The notes under the pieces: generated by a model
Seen by the model: only the letters and a program-made list of their open reading frames with translations
Databases searched by the model: none
What the model was told of the DNA's origin: nothing
Program-made: the position numbers and the translations under genes
NCBI GenBank assembly: GCA_024138025.1
Contig: JAMXBD010000055.1
Coordinates: 2,170,001-2,234,000 of the forward strand
Origin: Combretum micranthum
Taxonomy: Eukaryota > Streptophyta > Magnoliopsida > Myrtales > Combretaceae
Direction of reading: 5' to 3'
Length of the DNA: 64,000 bases
In this document: positions 35,041 to 46,490 of the stretch, in pieces
How the letters are laid out: every line of letters begins with the position of its first letter
Numbering within the stretch: position 1 is the first letter of the stretch

Positions 35041-35366
35041 TAACCCTTTATCCAAGAAAAAATCTATTGACCAATATTATAGTCATATTTCCATCTTGCA
35101 TACATATTTTTCCAATCTTGAGCATTGTGCTTTGCTCATTTGCTAAACCCTATACTAGACTTCCAGTCCAACATCCCTTTGCTCTTGAAATGACCACCAA
35201 AAACCAAAATTTTCAGTTTGGTATATGTGAATCCCATCTATTAGACACAAAATGTCTACATAACTACCTAAATTTTTCTTCCACACAGAGTAAACTAAAT
35301 GTTAATTAGGTTATAATGCATGGATTTATTGGTTAATTAATAATTAATATGATTTTTAATTGTAGG

Positions 35367-36380
35367 AATGGACGTCGGTCAAAACGATTTTGGACCTTAG
35401 CTTGAGTAGGAGATATGTCACGAGCTATGTCCAGTTAGGGATAAGGGGATATCATGTAAGTCAAACACAAAAAATTTTTTACAATAAAATTTATGATGAA
35501 TGATCGTTTTCATTATATAATATTCTATTTTGAATTTTTAGATGCATATAAATTGATCTATTTTATAAATTAAACTAGCTTCATTTTGGGCCTTTACTTA
35601 CCTAGACTTGATTAAGATTGTCTATAGGATAAAGCACGGCAAAGAGATTGATGTGCCAGTACCCCAAGAACATATCGATGCCACTAAACCACTAAGAAAA
35701 AAGGATGTCGATAAAGAAACTAAATATCATGCATATATAATAGATAAAGCATTCGAATGGATACTTAAGAATGGGGTCTATCCAGAGTTGTATTATCCAT
35801 ATACGAGATATCGTAGCCATAAAAAAAGAAGAAAACATATAACTGAATTGATGTAATATATATATATATATATATTAAATGTTTAGTAATATTAACACTT
35901 TATTTAATTTTGGAAAATATATATGCAACCAATAAAAGTGGTACGAATTGGTGATTATGTTGAATCTATGGAGACGATGAGGCAACAATCATTCAATAGT
36001 TGGCACACCATTCTACCATTGGTGCATTAGAAGTAGATGATTTTTTGGAAATAGAAAATGTTAGTATTTACTTTTAACTATTTTAGTAAAAAGTTGAGTT
36101 TACTTAATTTATATCATATATGTTTATTTATTTTATATTTTCAAGGTATTTACAGGGGATACACGCAACATGATGACACCCCTTCAGTCCATTTTGTACT
36201 AATTGTTGGATATGGCAGGGATTGAGATAGTATCTTAAACTATTGGATAATAAAAATTTTGTATGGTACTAGCTGGGGTGTACGTGGATATGGATAGGTA
36301 ATAAAAAATTCAAGTTGCTTAAAGGAAGAGGATTTCCCATGGTGGCGGATGGCATATTATCCTATAGTATATGATAAGTG
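35367..36380 (+). pseudogene. Papain-like protease pseudogene 3 (all four exons, left arm)
   Basis: The exon order of the intact gene is kept. Exon 1 starts MDVGQNDFGP and hits a stop at once. Exon 2 (about 35578-35850) reads SFWAFTYLDLIKIV and continues to YYPYTRYRSHKK. The catalytic Cys codon has become Phe (TTT, 35584-35586). Exon 3 is near 35930-36060. Exon 4 (about 36147-36380) retains VHFVLIVGYG with its His but is broken around the Asn motif and by further stops. The poly-A/TA run at 35855-35875 lies in intron 2. It cannot make an active protease. Confidence 0.75.
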
Positions 36381-36814
36381 ATAAATTTCGAATTTCATTA
36401 AACAATTGAGTTTGATACATAGCTATGTGTACATAACTATTGATGTCTATTGTTATGAGCATTAAGATAGTAGAACTCGATCAATGAGAATATGACTAAT
36501 ATTATAGCGTTAAGTTGCTAACAACTTAGTAACTTGTCGATATGAGAAGAGATGGATGGATGTAGTGTTAACAACTTACTAAGTTGTTAGCAAACTTAAT
36601 GCCTAATCTAATAACTTCAGCTCATTATACATTTTAGTTATAACTGTCAAATGCAAATCGACATTGCCATGTACAGCATAGTACAATATTAGCCATGTAT
36701 TGATTGATCCAATTCTACTCCTTTAACGCTCACAACAATAACAATAATAGCTATGTACAAAAAGTTGTGTATTTAACTCAATTGTTTGATGAAACTTGAA
36801 ATTTATCACTTGTC

Positions 36815-37830
36815 ATACAACATAGGATAATATGTCGTCCACCACCATAGGAAATCCTCTTCCCTTAAGCAACTCGAATTTTTAATTGCTCATCCATATC
36901 GACGCACACCTCACCAAGTGCCATAAGAATTTTTTCATCCAATAGTTTAAGTTACTATTGGATCCCTACCATATCCAATAATTAGTACAACATGGACTAT
37001 AGGGGGTCAACATGTTTCGTGCATCCCATGTAAATATCTTGAAAATATAAAATAAACAAACATATAGGATTTAAATTAAGTAAACTCAACTTCTTACTAA
37101 AATAATTAAAAGTGAATACTAACATTTCCTATTTCCAAAAAATCGTCTATTTCTAATGCACTAATGATAGGATGTTATGCCTGTTGTCCAATAATTCTCA
37201 CCTCATCTTCTCTATTGATTTCAATACTATCGATTCGTACAACTTTGTTTGGCTATATATATTATAAGTTCCCAAAATTAAAATAAAGTGTTAATATTAC
37301 CAAACATTTAAATATATATATATTACGTCAATTCGCCTGCATGTTTTCTTCTTTTCTAACATCTGCGATTACCCGTATATAAATGATACAACTCCGGATA
37401 CACTTCATTCTTAAGTATCCATTTGAATCTTTATCTAGTCTATACGTATAACATTAAGTTTCTTTTGACATCGTCTTGACTTAACAGTTCAATGGCATCG
37501 ATCAGGTCTTGGGATGCGAGCATATCAATCTTCTTATCTTACTCTAGCTTGTAAACAATTTTAATCTAGTCTAGACAAATAAAGGCCCAACATGCAACTG
37601 TTTTAAATTATAAAATAGATCAATTTATATGCATCTGAAAATTCAAAAAAAATATTATAGAATGAAAATAATCAATCATCATAAATTTTAATATATTAAA
37701 GTTTGATTTATGTAATATCTCTTGATTCCTAATTGGACTTACCTCGTGACATATCTCCCACTTCGGTTGAGGTAGTTGGGGTCTGAAATCATTTTAATCG
37801 ATATCCATTCCTGTAATTAAAAATCATAAT
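36815..37830 (-). pseudogene. Papain-like protease pseudogene 4 (inverted copy, right arm)
   Basis: This is the reverse-strand relative of pseudogene 3. Exon 1 lies near 37830-37740 and contains the CHEV-like text. Exon 2 begins about 37600 and preserves ACWAFICLD including the catalytic Cys (codon at 37591-37589), followed by a stop. Exon 4 lies at about 37045-36815 and retains PIVHVVLIIGYGRD with the His. Frameshifts disrupt the Asn motif. It differs from pseudogene 3 in which active-site residue is lost, so the two decayed independently after the inverted duplication. Confidence 0.72.
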
Positions 37831-38645
37831 ATTCATTAATTAACCAATAAATCCATGCATGAAAACCTAATCAATATTTAATTTAATATATGTGGAAGAA
37901 AATTTGGGAAGTTGTGCGAATGTTTTATGTCTAATAGATGGGATTCACATCCACCAAACTGGAAATTTTGGTTTTTGGTGGATCATTTCAATAGTAAAAA
38001 GGATATTGGATATGAAGTCTAGTTGTATGGGGTTCAGCAAATGAGCAAAGCACCAATGCTCATGATTGCGAAAACATGTATGCAAGATGGAAATATGACT
38101 ATAATATTGGTCAATAGGTTTTCACTTGGATAAAGGATTAGAGTTTCTTATTTGCTATAGACTTCTTAGTCTATTACAAGAACTGTGAGCGAGACTAGAG
38201 AATTGACAAAGAGATAAAGTTAGGATTTTGAGGCTAGTGCATAGAAAAAAAAAAGAATCTAAAACTGAACACGATGAAGTTTTGTGGGAGGGAACTAAAT
38301 AACCAAGGCTAATGCAAAAATTAAAAAAAAAAAAACTAAGACTGATGAAGACGATGAAGTAGAGTGAAATAGAGAACCGAGGCTAGTGCACAAAAAATTC
38401 TAGAAATAAGAAGAAAATATTACTTCGGAGATTGGCTCAAACAAACGAAGAGATAATGTGAGAGTTTTGAGGCCAATGCGTAGAAAAATCTGATAAAAAG
38501 GATTTTGAGGACAATGCGCAAAATTCTGATAAGAAGAAGAAGAAGAAAAGCATTAACTCGGAGACTGATGGGAATAAAGAAATGAAGAAGACAACAATAT
38601 GCATGCATAAAGAAGAGACTAGTGCAATTTTGAGAATTTTTTGTA

Positions 38646-39371
38646 TAAATAAACCTTAAGTCTTGATGATGGAGGGTCGGGTTTGGTATACCCTATAGTG
38701 TAGTGGGTTCGGGTTTGGATTCATATGACCTGCTCGAAACCCAACCCAGTGGCATCTCTATCATTTTTCCTTGGCTCCAAGATTTGAGGAGATTCAATCA
38801 TAATTTTTTATTAATTCTTGATGATGTAGGATGATTTGGATTTATTTTGAGTACATACTGATCTTCTAATTCTCATATATTGAAATATATATACACATAT
38901 ATAATAGATAAATTTGCAAAATCAATGCAAATCTACTACATTAGAAAAAGAAAAAAAACAAACAAACATACCACATCATAATCGACTAAATCATAAAATA
39001 CAGTAATTCTTTTGTTCCAACATTTATTATAGAAAAAAGATTGTAACAAGTCAACTCATGCACAGGTAAGTTTGCCAGCACTTCTCCACTTTTCCCTTTC
39101 AAAGCGTATGCTCAAAAGAAATATGCAAACACAATTAACCAGGAATCGAAAAGATAGGATAGCTAAATGAAACATATAGAAGTGGAAAATGGAATGGGCA
39201 CATAGTTAACTTCGAAAAACAATCATGCCATTCCAAACCACAACAATTTATGTGAAAAAGGACTAGCATTTGTGACTATACTCATATCACAATCAAATCA
39301 AATACATTAACACGCAGATGAAACAATCGAAAGGAGAATACCAAAAGCAAACAATACAAAGAGCATGATAC
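38646..39371. other. Noncoding stretch
   Basis: No gene was identified. A short G+C-richer patch (38670-38760, GGGTCGGGTTTGG...GAAACCCAACCC) has complementary ends and may be the tip of a hAT-type or other foldback element. Boundaries were not resolved. Confidence 0.4.
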
Positions 39372-39704
39372 ATACATCACAATGGAGTGATCAACAAGAT
39401 AATCAGAATCTTCCTCAGTAGTCTTCATGTGGTAAACTCGATAAGCACAGGCAACCTCTTTAATTTCATCCGGCATGCCAATAAGCCCAATTAATTTTGG
39501 ATGGAACTCTGAAACAACATATATAGATCTTAAAATCAAGAGAGTCTACTCCAAGGTAGGCGCAAATTTAACATGATACTAAAAGAAAAAAATTATAGCA
39601 GATTAATCAACACCTTAACGTATTCATGAACTTGCTCAACAGTATCTTTCTCGGGATCAACAGAAATAAAAAGAGGAACTATGTCAATCCCTACATTTTC
39701 CTCT
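39372..39704 (-). pseudogene. SCO1-like (cytochrome c oxidase copper chaperone) gene fragment
   Basis: Two exon-like pieces lie on the minus strand. The first (about 39704-39607) reads GIDIVPLFISVDPEKDTVEQ, then VHEYVK. The second (39508-39372) reads FHPKLIGLIGMPDEIKEV, then ...AYRVYHMKTTEEDSDYLVDH and SIVMY. This matches the thioredoxin-fold SCO1/HCC1 proteins that deliver copper to mitochondrial cytochrome oxidase, including the conserved copper-ligand His of DHS. The CxxxC copper-binding exon upstream and the C-terminal exon downstream are not found. The splice junction between the two pieces appears off by one base. It is an isolated fragment, probably carried in by duplication or an element. 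Confidence 0.75.
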
Positions 39705-39999
39705 GCAACCATGAATAACTCATGAATATCATCATTGCTTTTGTTTCAAATAGATAGGAAAACTAAACATTCTAATCTATGATTATATTAATTAAATGAA
39801 TAAACGTTATCACAATTCTCAAAAAACAGACCAAATGGAGGTAATGCAATACGTATGAATTAATTACCCATCATAAAATCTAATAAAAATTTGTATGTAC
39901 ATCAAAAGTTAGATTTAATTTTACACATCATACAGGATTCATTTAACAAATCACATCTGGAAAACTTCTTTCTCAACATCACATGTACCAAAGCAAATT

Positions 40000-40500
40000 A
40001 ACAAAGAACCAAACTATATAAACTTCTTTCCCATGGATGAACATTGGCACACTGACCTCCATGAGCACAATTTTTAATCGACCTATAAATGAAGGAAAAC
40101 AAAACATATTCAAAGATAAATTACCAATACGACCAACTATAGAGTTTAATAATCTTACAACCAGGTCCTTTATGTAAAATAGAATACGTGAATTATGGCA
40201 ATGGGTATTATTAGATTCTATAAATTTCACCAATTCTTTCTGAGCAAGGATCAGTTAAAAGGCCATGGTTGGAATGAGGAAGCATGCCAATGGCAAGTTC
40301 TAGCTCAGGGCAAGGGGATTAAAGGTTTGCTGTAAGGCTTTGGAATCAGGACTCCATAGTCCATATTCAAAGCTTTTTCCTCATAATAGGGTTCAAGTCC
40401 CCCACTCTTTAATATGCCTTTTAGTAGTTCCAGGACTAGCTTTTGAATCTTTTGGATTTCTCTAGTATACTCTTCTAAAACTTCACTGCAATAAAATTTT
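40000..40500 (-). pseudogene. 2-oxoglutarate/Fe(II)-dependent dioxygenase fragment
   Basis: On the minus strand EEYTREIQKIQKLVLELLKG and a GLEPYYEE-like stretch (about 40500-40360) match the helix before the core of plant 2-oxoglutarate dioxygenases. After a one-base frame change CPELELAIGMLPHSNHGLLT (about 40310-40255) matches the iron-binding HxD region. There the Asp is Asn (HSN). A further piece, HGGQCANVHP (about 40065-40035), matches the following strand. The frame change, lost iron ligand and missing ends mark it as a pseudogene. It lies next to the SCO1-like fragment. Confidence 0.68.
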
Positions 40501-40619
40501 CATATTAACTATAATAACAACATTAAAAAACTAACAACAACAATAAATCCTTTTATATTAACTATGTAGTCCTACCAGACAACGGAAAAAAGAAACAATA
40601 ACAGCGAATTATCAATACT

Positions 40620-40770
40620 ATTTTAGCTTTCACTTTGATTGAATATCTTCAAATCCTTTCTATCATTTTTAAATGGTTCAACTAAATTGAGTTTATGCTT
40701 TTATAGTTTAAAAAAGAAGCCATTATTCCCCTTTGACACGCTGTGTCAAGTGGTAAAGACTATTATTTTC
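40620..40770. repeat. Segmental duplicate of 3260-3410
   Basis: This is the 3' flank of the cystatin-like copy C block, collinear with the flank of gene A. Homology breaks off to the left, where the dioxygenase fragment begins. Confidence 0.75.
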
Positions 40771-40778
40771 TTAATATG

Positions 40779-41470
40779 TCGACGTCATCTTCGTCAATAC
40801 CATCCCAAATGCATAATTGGTTAACATTCAGGTTTGCCTCATCCTCATCCTCATTCACATCCTTGGCCTCGAACGCGATGCAATACCAATACCCAGCTGC
40901 AGACTGCGCATTTGCTTTGATAATTCCTCACCCTTTTGAAAAAAGAAATTATAATTGAACCCAACCCACGTCTATCTAGCTTGAATAATTAATTATGTCG
41001 TAACAGTTAAAATGACGAAATTAAGACCCGAAATCTAAATGTTAAGCATATGATAAAAATAATGACCTTACCTTTTCCTCGTGGTGCTTTTTGAGAGCAT
41101 GAGATACCAATTGGGTAAGACGTATCTCCATACCTTCTTCACTTAAATCCTCGATGGGGATAATCAAACCGAAGGCAAACAGGCCTCTGATTTTCTCAAT
41201 ATCAACGTCAAAACCCTGCCAAATATATACATCATATAATCCATCTTTAATTTTTTAAAAAAGGAAAACATATATATATATACACACACACACGTATATC
41301 ACTCTCCTCCATCATCTTGTGGTATTCCGATAGCTTCGATACGTTACTTTGATTCATCTACCCCTCATCGTCATCATCTGATGAGCCTTAATCGTATTTC
41401 TCCTCATCCTCGTGTTCATCAGCAACCATCACCTTTGTTTTTTTTTTGCTTTTGTTGAATCAGACTTTAT
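40779..41470 (-). pseudogene. Cystatin-like copy C, three exons, broken
   Basis: All three exons of gene A are recognisable on the minus strand. Exon 1 (about 41470-41290) has lost the start codon (ATG to AAG) and carries two extra A's in the lysine tract, shifting the frame. Exon 2 (41215-41072) is intact at 144 nt and encodes GFDVDIEKIRGLFAFGLIIP, then a variant of the helix ending KKHHEEK. Exon 3 (about 40940-40779) lacks 16 nt that in gene A lie between two GTGAG words, which shifts the frame before the loop region. No functional protein can result. Unlike copies B and D, it has no insert in exon 3, so it is closest to gene A. Confidence 0.82.
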
Positions 41471-41772
41471 CATCTCGAAGCCCTAATTTTCCCACCTTGA
41501 AACCCTAACTTCTGTCTGTTATAATATTTATATATAATATATATAAACCCTAATTTTCCCACCTTCAAACTTCTGGACAACCAAAAACCCTAATAGAACT
41601 GTACGATAGTTCTTGATTACAAAAATCCAAGCATACAACTATTATACGCAACACAACAGACGATAACTATACTAAAGTTGTATAATTCCATCTCTAAGCA
41701 TACTAAAAACAGCAAGTCCTAGAAATCGACAGCTATCCATACATACACAGTGAGAGGAAGAAGCAGATTTAC

Positions 41773-41952
41773 CAAGTTGCGTCGGTCTTCTAAGTATTCG
41801 GGTTCGGGTCTGGGTCTGGAGGCTTTGACTCGTTTACCTCTAGAAGCAGCGGGTTCGGACTTGTGGTTTTGCATGGTTTGAGACGAAGGTTGCGATTGAG
41901 ACAGAGTGGGATCGTCGGTTTGGCTGTGCTTTCTCTTCGCACATTTCACCAT
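41773..41952 (-). CDS. First exon of a HEAT INTOLERANT 4-like gene (truncated)
   Basis: A 60-codon exon starts MVKCAKRKHSQ and ends EPEYLEDRRNL, followed by a proper donor (TTG|GTAAAT, 41772 downward). The Lys/Arg/Ser-rich start and the EPEYLEDRRNL motif resemble the N-terminus of plant HEAT INTOLERANT 4-like nuclear proteins. There the motif is followed by a W-containing block that would lie in exon 2. No second exon is found before the cystatin-like copy C begins at 41470, so the gene is cut off. A TATAAAAAA-like word lies near 42213-42205 on this strand. The family call rests on a short motif and is tentative. Confidence 0.5.
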
Positions 41953-42179
41953 TGTGGATTTAGGTTTTACGAAGACCTGAAATTCGGGGAAGAAGAAAAC
42001 TACGGACAACAACAACAGCAGATTTTATTTTTTGAATTCTATAGAGAGAAATATAAGGATGTCGGAAGATGTAAGAGCGTTTTAACGCCGTTGTCCAGAA
42101 GAGGGGAGGAGAGGGGAGAAGGGAAGGGAAGGGAAGCGGGGCACGATGTTGTGAGATTTGGTTTTGCGTTGTGAATCTT

Positions 42180-42700
42180 GATGGAAACCTTGGCCTCCCT
42201 GGCTTTTTTATATTTGAAATTATTTGGTTTTCATTTTTTATAACAATGCATCTGTTTTGATGGTCCCTTTTCTTATCTGTATTTGTATTTTTTTTAATAA
42301 TATATATAAATATGTTCGATTATGTTTATATTTTATATATATTTCATTTATTTGATCTTTTAATGAAAATTATTAATTTTTTTATCTGATATAATTATTT
42401 ATAAATAATTTGTTAGAAAATTTTTTTAAAAATGTCTATTTCTATAAATAGTTGGAACTCTTTTAAATCTATTTATCTATTATTTATTACAAATAGACGA
42501 TGCACCCACGATGCATGTGCAAATAAAACAACTCAATATATATAAATTAAATAGATATATTGTTTTAACATGTTATCTTAATTAGTCCTAGAAATTAGGA
42601 AATTAATTACAAATCATAATGACAATTGTACTTTCCACAGGTAACTTATCCATGTTGGGTAACTGTCATGCATAAATATGGCATCAAAGATATATGCTTA
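42180..42700. other. Noncoding stretch
   Basis: This is A+T-rich sequence without a recognisable gene. GACGATGCACCCACGATGCATGTGC (about 42494-42518) contains a small palindrome and may be part of a dispersed element. Confidence 0.4.
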
Positions 42701-43297
42701 GGCTAAAAAAGGAAAAGATTATGTTTATTCAACATCTATTTAATTATATTCCAACCCTATTTAATTGCATGATTTCAGGAATACCAAAAATATTTTACTC
42801 TTATATGCTAAAAAAGGAAAAGACTATGCCTACTCAACTCTTATTTAATTCTATTCAAACCTTAGTTAATTTCATGAGTTCAGGGATACCAAAAATATTT
42901 TACGCAGAAAAGACTATCTATTCAACCCCTATTTAAATTCTATTCAAACCCTATTTAATTTCATGATTTCAAGGATACAAAAATATTTTACACTCTTATG
43001 CTAAAAAAGGAAAAAAACTATGTCTATTCAACTCCTATTTAATTATATTCAAAACCTAATTGATTTCATGAGTTGAAGGATACCAAAAATATTTTATGTG
43101 GAAAAGACTGTGTCTATTCAATCCCTATTTAATTTTATTCAAACCCTCTTTAATTTCATGATTTCAATGATACCAAAAATATTTTACACTCATATGCTAA
43201 AAAAAACGACTATATCTATTCAACACTTATTTAATTATATTAAAACCTTATTTAATTTTCATGATTTCGGGAATATGAAAAATATTTTATGTCCATA
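42701..43297. repeat. Tandem array, six units of about 92-104 bp
   Basis: Units start at about 42701, 42805, 42906, 42998, 43099 and 43194. Each has the pattern CTAAAAAAGGAAAAGACTATG, TTCAACCCCTATTTAATTCT, CATGATTTCAGGGATACC and AAAAATATTTTA. Units 3 and 5 lack the first word and are shorter (92-95 bp). Units 1, 2, 4 and 6 are full (101-104 bp). This gives a partly alternating long/short order. Open frames across it are by-products of the repetition. Confidence 0.9.
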
Positions 43298-43499
43298 TAT
43301 TAAAAATATTTACACTAAAGACATCAAAAGAGGTAGTTTTGCTTTAATAATATGGATGTTTAGCGTTTAGGTTCAGCCCATGTGACAAAGTCTTTAAATT
43401 TACATGTGGTGTTTAACATTTATATGTTTTTCTTTAAATTAATAACATGCTATATTTCTATATTGTATTTTTTTTTTTTACAACCCTCTTTTGTCCACT

Positions 43500-44790
43500 A
43501 CTCATTCTCCCATGCAATCACGTCTCTCACATGTTCCCATTTTTTCAAACTTGATTTAGTATGTAGTAATGCTCTAAAATAATATTGTCTCGATCTGGCC
43601 AGAAGAGTATGACTTGATATGCCTAGGGCCAAGGATTGAGATACGAAAGAGTTAAATTGGGATCAATAAAAAATAAAAATATATGACATATTTTATTTAT
43701 AAAAGACACACACACATCTATTAAATTCGTATAAGGCATATAACTTAAAAAGAGAAGAAAGCATATGAAATGTGGTGGCAATTTAAACCAAAAAATTAAT
43801 CAATGAAAAGAGTATAGAAAATAAATCCAACTCGAATATAAGTTGGGTTGGCTCGAATACAAGCCAAATCTACTCGAATATAAGTAGATTTTAGAATTCC
43901 GGATGTAGAAAACCAATACATAATTTTGGAGATAAAATTTTTCTTATTCCTTTTTCAGTAATAATTGATTGGTATATATACACAAAATATGATGGCACTC
44001 CCCTATACCCCAAAAAGAAATATAATCTCTGCTAACTCAAAAGCCTATTTTAAATTTTGACCAATAGCAAATGTGTAATACATGAATGAAATATAATCTC
44101 TGCTAATTCGAATGCCTATTTTAAACTTTAACCAATAGCACTCGTGGACTTATTTAATTCTTCAGCCAACCCATGTGTTTTTCTTTTTTTTTTTTATTTT
44201 CTGTTTTCTATTTTATTTTCTTTTTCTTTATAATATTTCTAAATACTAAAACTAACTACAATATATAATTTCCACAAAATATTTACCCTATAATAGCATA
44301 ATATAACATTTATATTTTATAAATTTATAAAATGATATGATTATATTATATATACAAAAATCTAGTCATTTTCTCCTCTGACCTAGTCAATCCGAATCGA
44401 TGCCAGTCCAAGCCAAATGCATGAACCAACTTTCTATCACGATCAATTCTAATTGAACATTTTCTAACCGACCAAACCAATCCGGATCCAACAACATTGC
44501 TCTGAACTCTAAACACCAAGTTCACGATTTCTTCCACTAACATTATTACCTACATTGCTTTCTCATTATTTGGAACCGAGCTCCCTTTTTACTTGGTTTG
44601 AAATAAATTATGTTTGACTATTTTCTATTATTCCATCATTATAATAGGTCAGCAACATGTTTTATGAGTAATTTTTATATATGTAATTTTGTTTCTTTAA
44701 TGAAAATACATCATATGAATGATCTAACCAAAATGGATTGTAAGGTGATTTGTGATAAAATTAAGTTTTTTTTTCCCCACACCCACATGT
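43500..44790. repeat. Segmental duplicate of 4750-5540, with internal insert
   Basis: This block is collinear with the flank of cystatin-like gene A, split by about 600 bp (43770-44370) that has no counterpart there. The inserted piece contains several CTCGAATATAAGT words and no gene. I could not define target duplications for it. Confidence 0.72.
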
Positions 44791-44799
44791 GATTTCAAT

Positions 44800-46490
44800 T
44801 AACCAAGTCGTCATCAATATATAGCGTTTGGATTGCTATATAATTGTAGAATACTCAATTTAGAACTAACTTCATTAATTCAAGTCTCTTCTTCCTTCAT
44901 TAGCAACATCCTCCATCTAACATTTAGCATATAAGGAATAATATACACGTGTAAGATTGCTTTGAAGAAATGGAATTTTGAACTTATATGTAAAAGAAAG
45001 CAATTTGATTTTGTTTGATTAGGGTTTATGATGATCTTCAATGGAGATTCTTCCTGATTTAATCAATTTTTTCTTACCCAAGTCACGAAAGCAAACCAGC
45101 ATCCTAGATTGAAATGCTTAACAGTGTTGAGATAATTTAATCTTTTAAAGATTGTTTTGCCAAATAATTTTTGATGTTGTCTTTAATTCTTAGACGGAAT
45201 TAACATTTGATAACATTTATTAAATGTTTTACTAAAACAAGATCAACTTGATTAAGATAGAAGTATGATAGTATTAGTAATTCGATCTTTTATTGTTTTA
45301 AATTGGAGTGATGAGTGTTTGGAAATTTGTAATATTTTTAAACAACCTTTTTAATTTTTTGTTTATGATGATAGTTTAAGTAAAGATATTATTAGATACC
45401 AAATTTGGATAATTTGAAAATTAAGACAATAGAACAGGCTCATGTTACCATAAAAGCCCTCTAAAAATGAAATGAGGACCATAGAAGAGGAAAAGGAATA
45501 GAAAAGTATTTCTACTTTTGTCTATAGTTAATAAATATTGCAATTGTAAATTTTACAAGTTGCTCAATATAGTGTCTATATTATGTATAATTTTAATAAA
45601 CATCAACTTTTACTAGCGCTGTGTAATATTTTTTGATGTGGAAAGGCATACTCACTGAATTAAATATTAAATGATTTACTATTAAACCATTGTAAGACTG
45701 CTAATAATATAATATTTATAAGGTTTAATAATCTCAAATGGTGAGAAGGGAAATTTTAGTCTAACAATGTAAATGCTAGATTATAACCACTTATTTTTAG
45801 ATTTCAATAATAAATTATTCAATTTGGTCGGTATGTTTCGTCCACATAGGGAAAAAAAATCTACACTCATATGCTGCATTAGTAAAAGTTGACGTGTATT
45901 AAAATTATAAAATTATAAATAGCAAAGATGTTAACTTAAACAATTATTATGGCTCATTCACTTCTTTGAATAAATAAGATTATAATAAAATTCCTATTAC
46001 TGAAAAATATAATATAACCGTAATAGGATTTTTCTTTGTTAATTTTTTATTTAAATGGGGTATTTTGAAAAAAGATAGTTCAACAATGAATTACTATTCA
46101 TAGGTTTAAATAAATAATGACTATTCAATTTTTTTTTTATAGAGATTTGTTATGAAATCGCTATTTAGTGAATGGAATGCTATAATAGCTATTCATTTGG
46201 AATAAGACTGTGATGAAATTACAATTACATGAAATGAGAGTAGTTAAAGTTTAGAATTGATTACAACTTATAAAACATTAGGCAATAAATTGCCCAAAAT
46301 TAAATATAAAAGGCATGGTTTTACCTGTAGTAAGATGCATATAGCTATAGTTCAAAATTTGTGTTTCATGTATAGATTATAGCAGAAGATGTTACACCCA
46401 AATTATAGTTATTTAAAAAACGTTAATAGTTACATATCTAAATAACTTACTAAAGTATTATAAAATTTTGGTTTTTTATGATATAGATAT
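44800..46490. other. Noncoding A+T-rich stretch
   Basis: No gene, RNA or element boundary is recognisable. Short poly-A and poly-T tracts and simple A/T sequence dominate. Confidence 0.5.

Larger units (their letters stand above)
34430..38645. repeat. Giant inverted repeat 2 (arms about 2.1 kb)
   Basis: Left arm 34430-36536 and right arm 36567-38645 are reverse complements with many mismatches, separated by about 30 nt. The inner stem pairs GTTAAGTTGCTAACAACTTAG with CTAAGTTGTTAGCAAACTTAA-type sequence. Each arm carries the minisatellite, a 5' flank (CCAATATTATAGTCATATTTCC is shared), and a full-length but broken protease pseudogene. The two genes are arranged tail to tail. Confidence 0.82.

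Noticed and set aside
27890..38645. The giant inverted repeats as assembly or chimera artefacts
   Set aside because: The arms differ by many substitutions and indels, and the active-site lesions differ between copies. An artefact would give near-identical arms. It cannot be fully excluded without reads.
41863..42174. Plus-strand frame opposite the HIT4-like exon
   Set aside because: It is the antisense shadow of the 41773-41952 exon and its 5' leader.
42701..43297. CRISPR-like array
   Set aside because: Units are about 100 bp, contiguous and diverged, with no unique spacers. The DNA is plant nuclear.
42694..43370. Open frames of 80-90 codons in the tandem array
   Set aside because: They are repetitive translations of the 100-bp unit without conserved frame between units.
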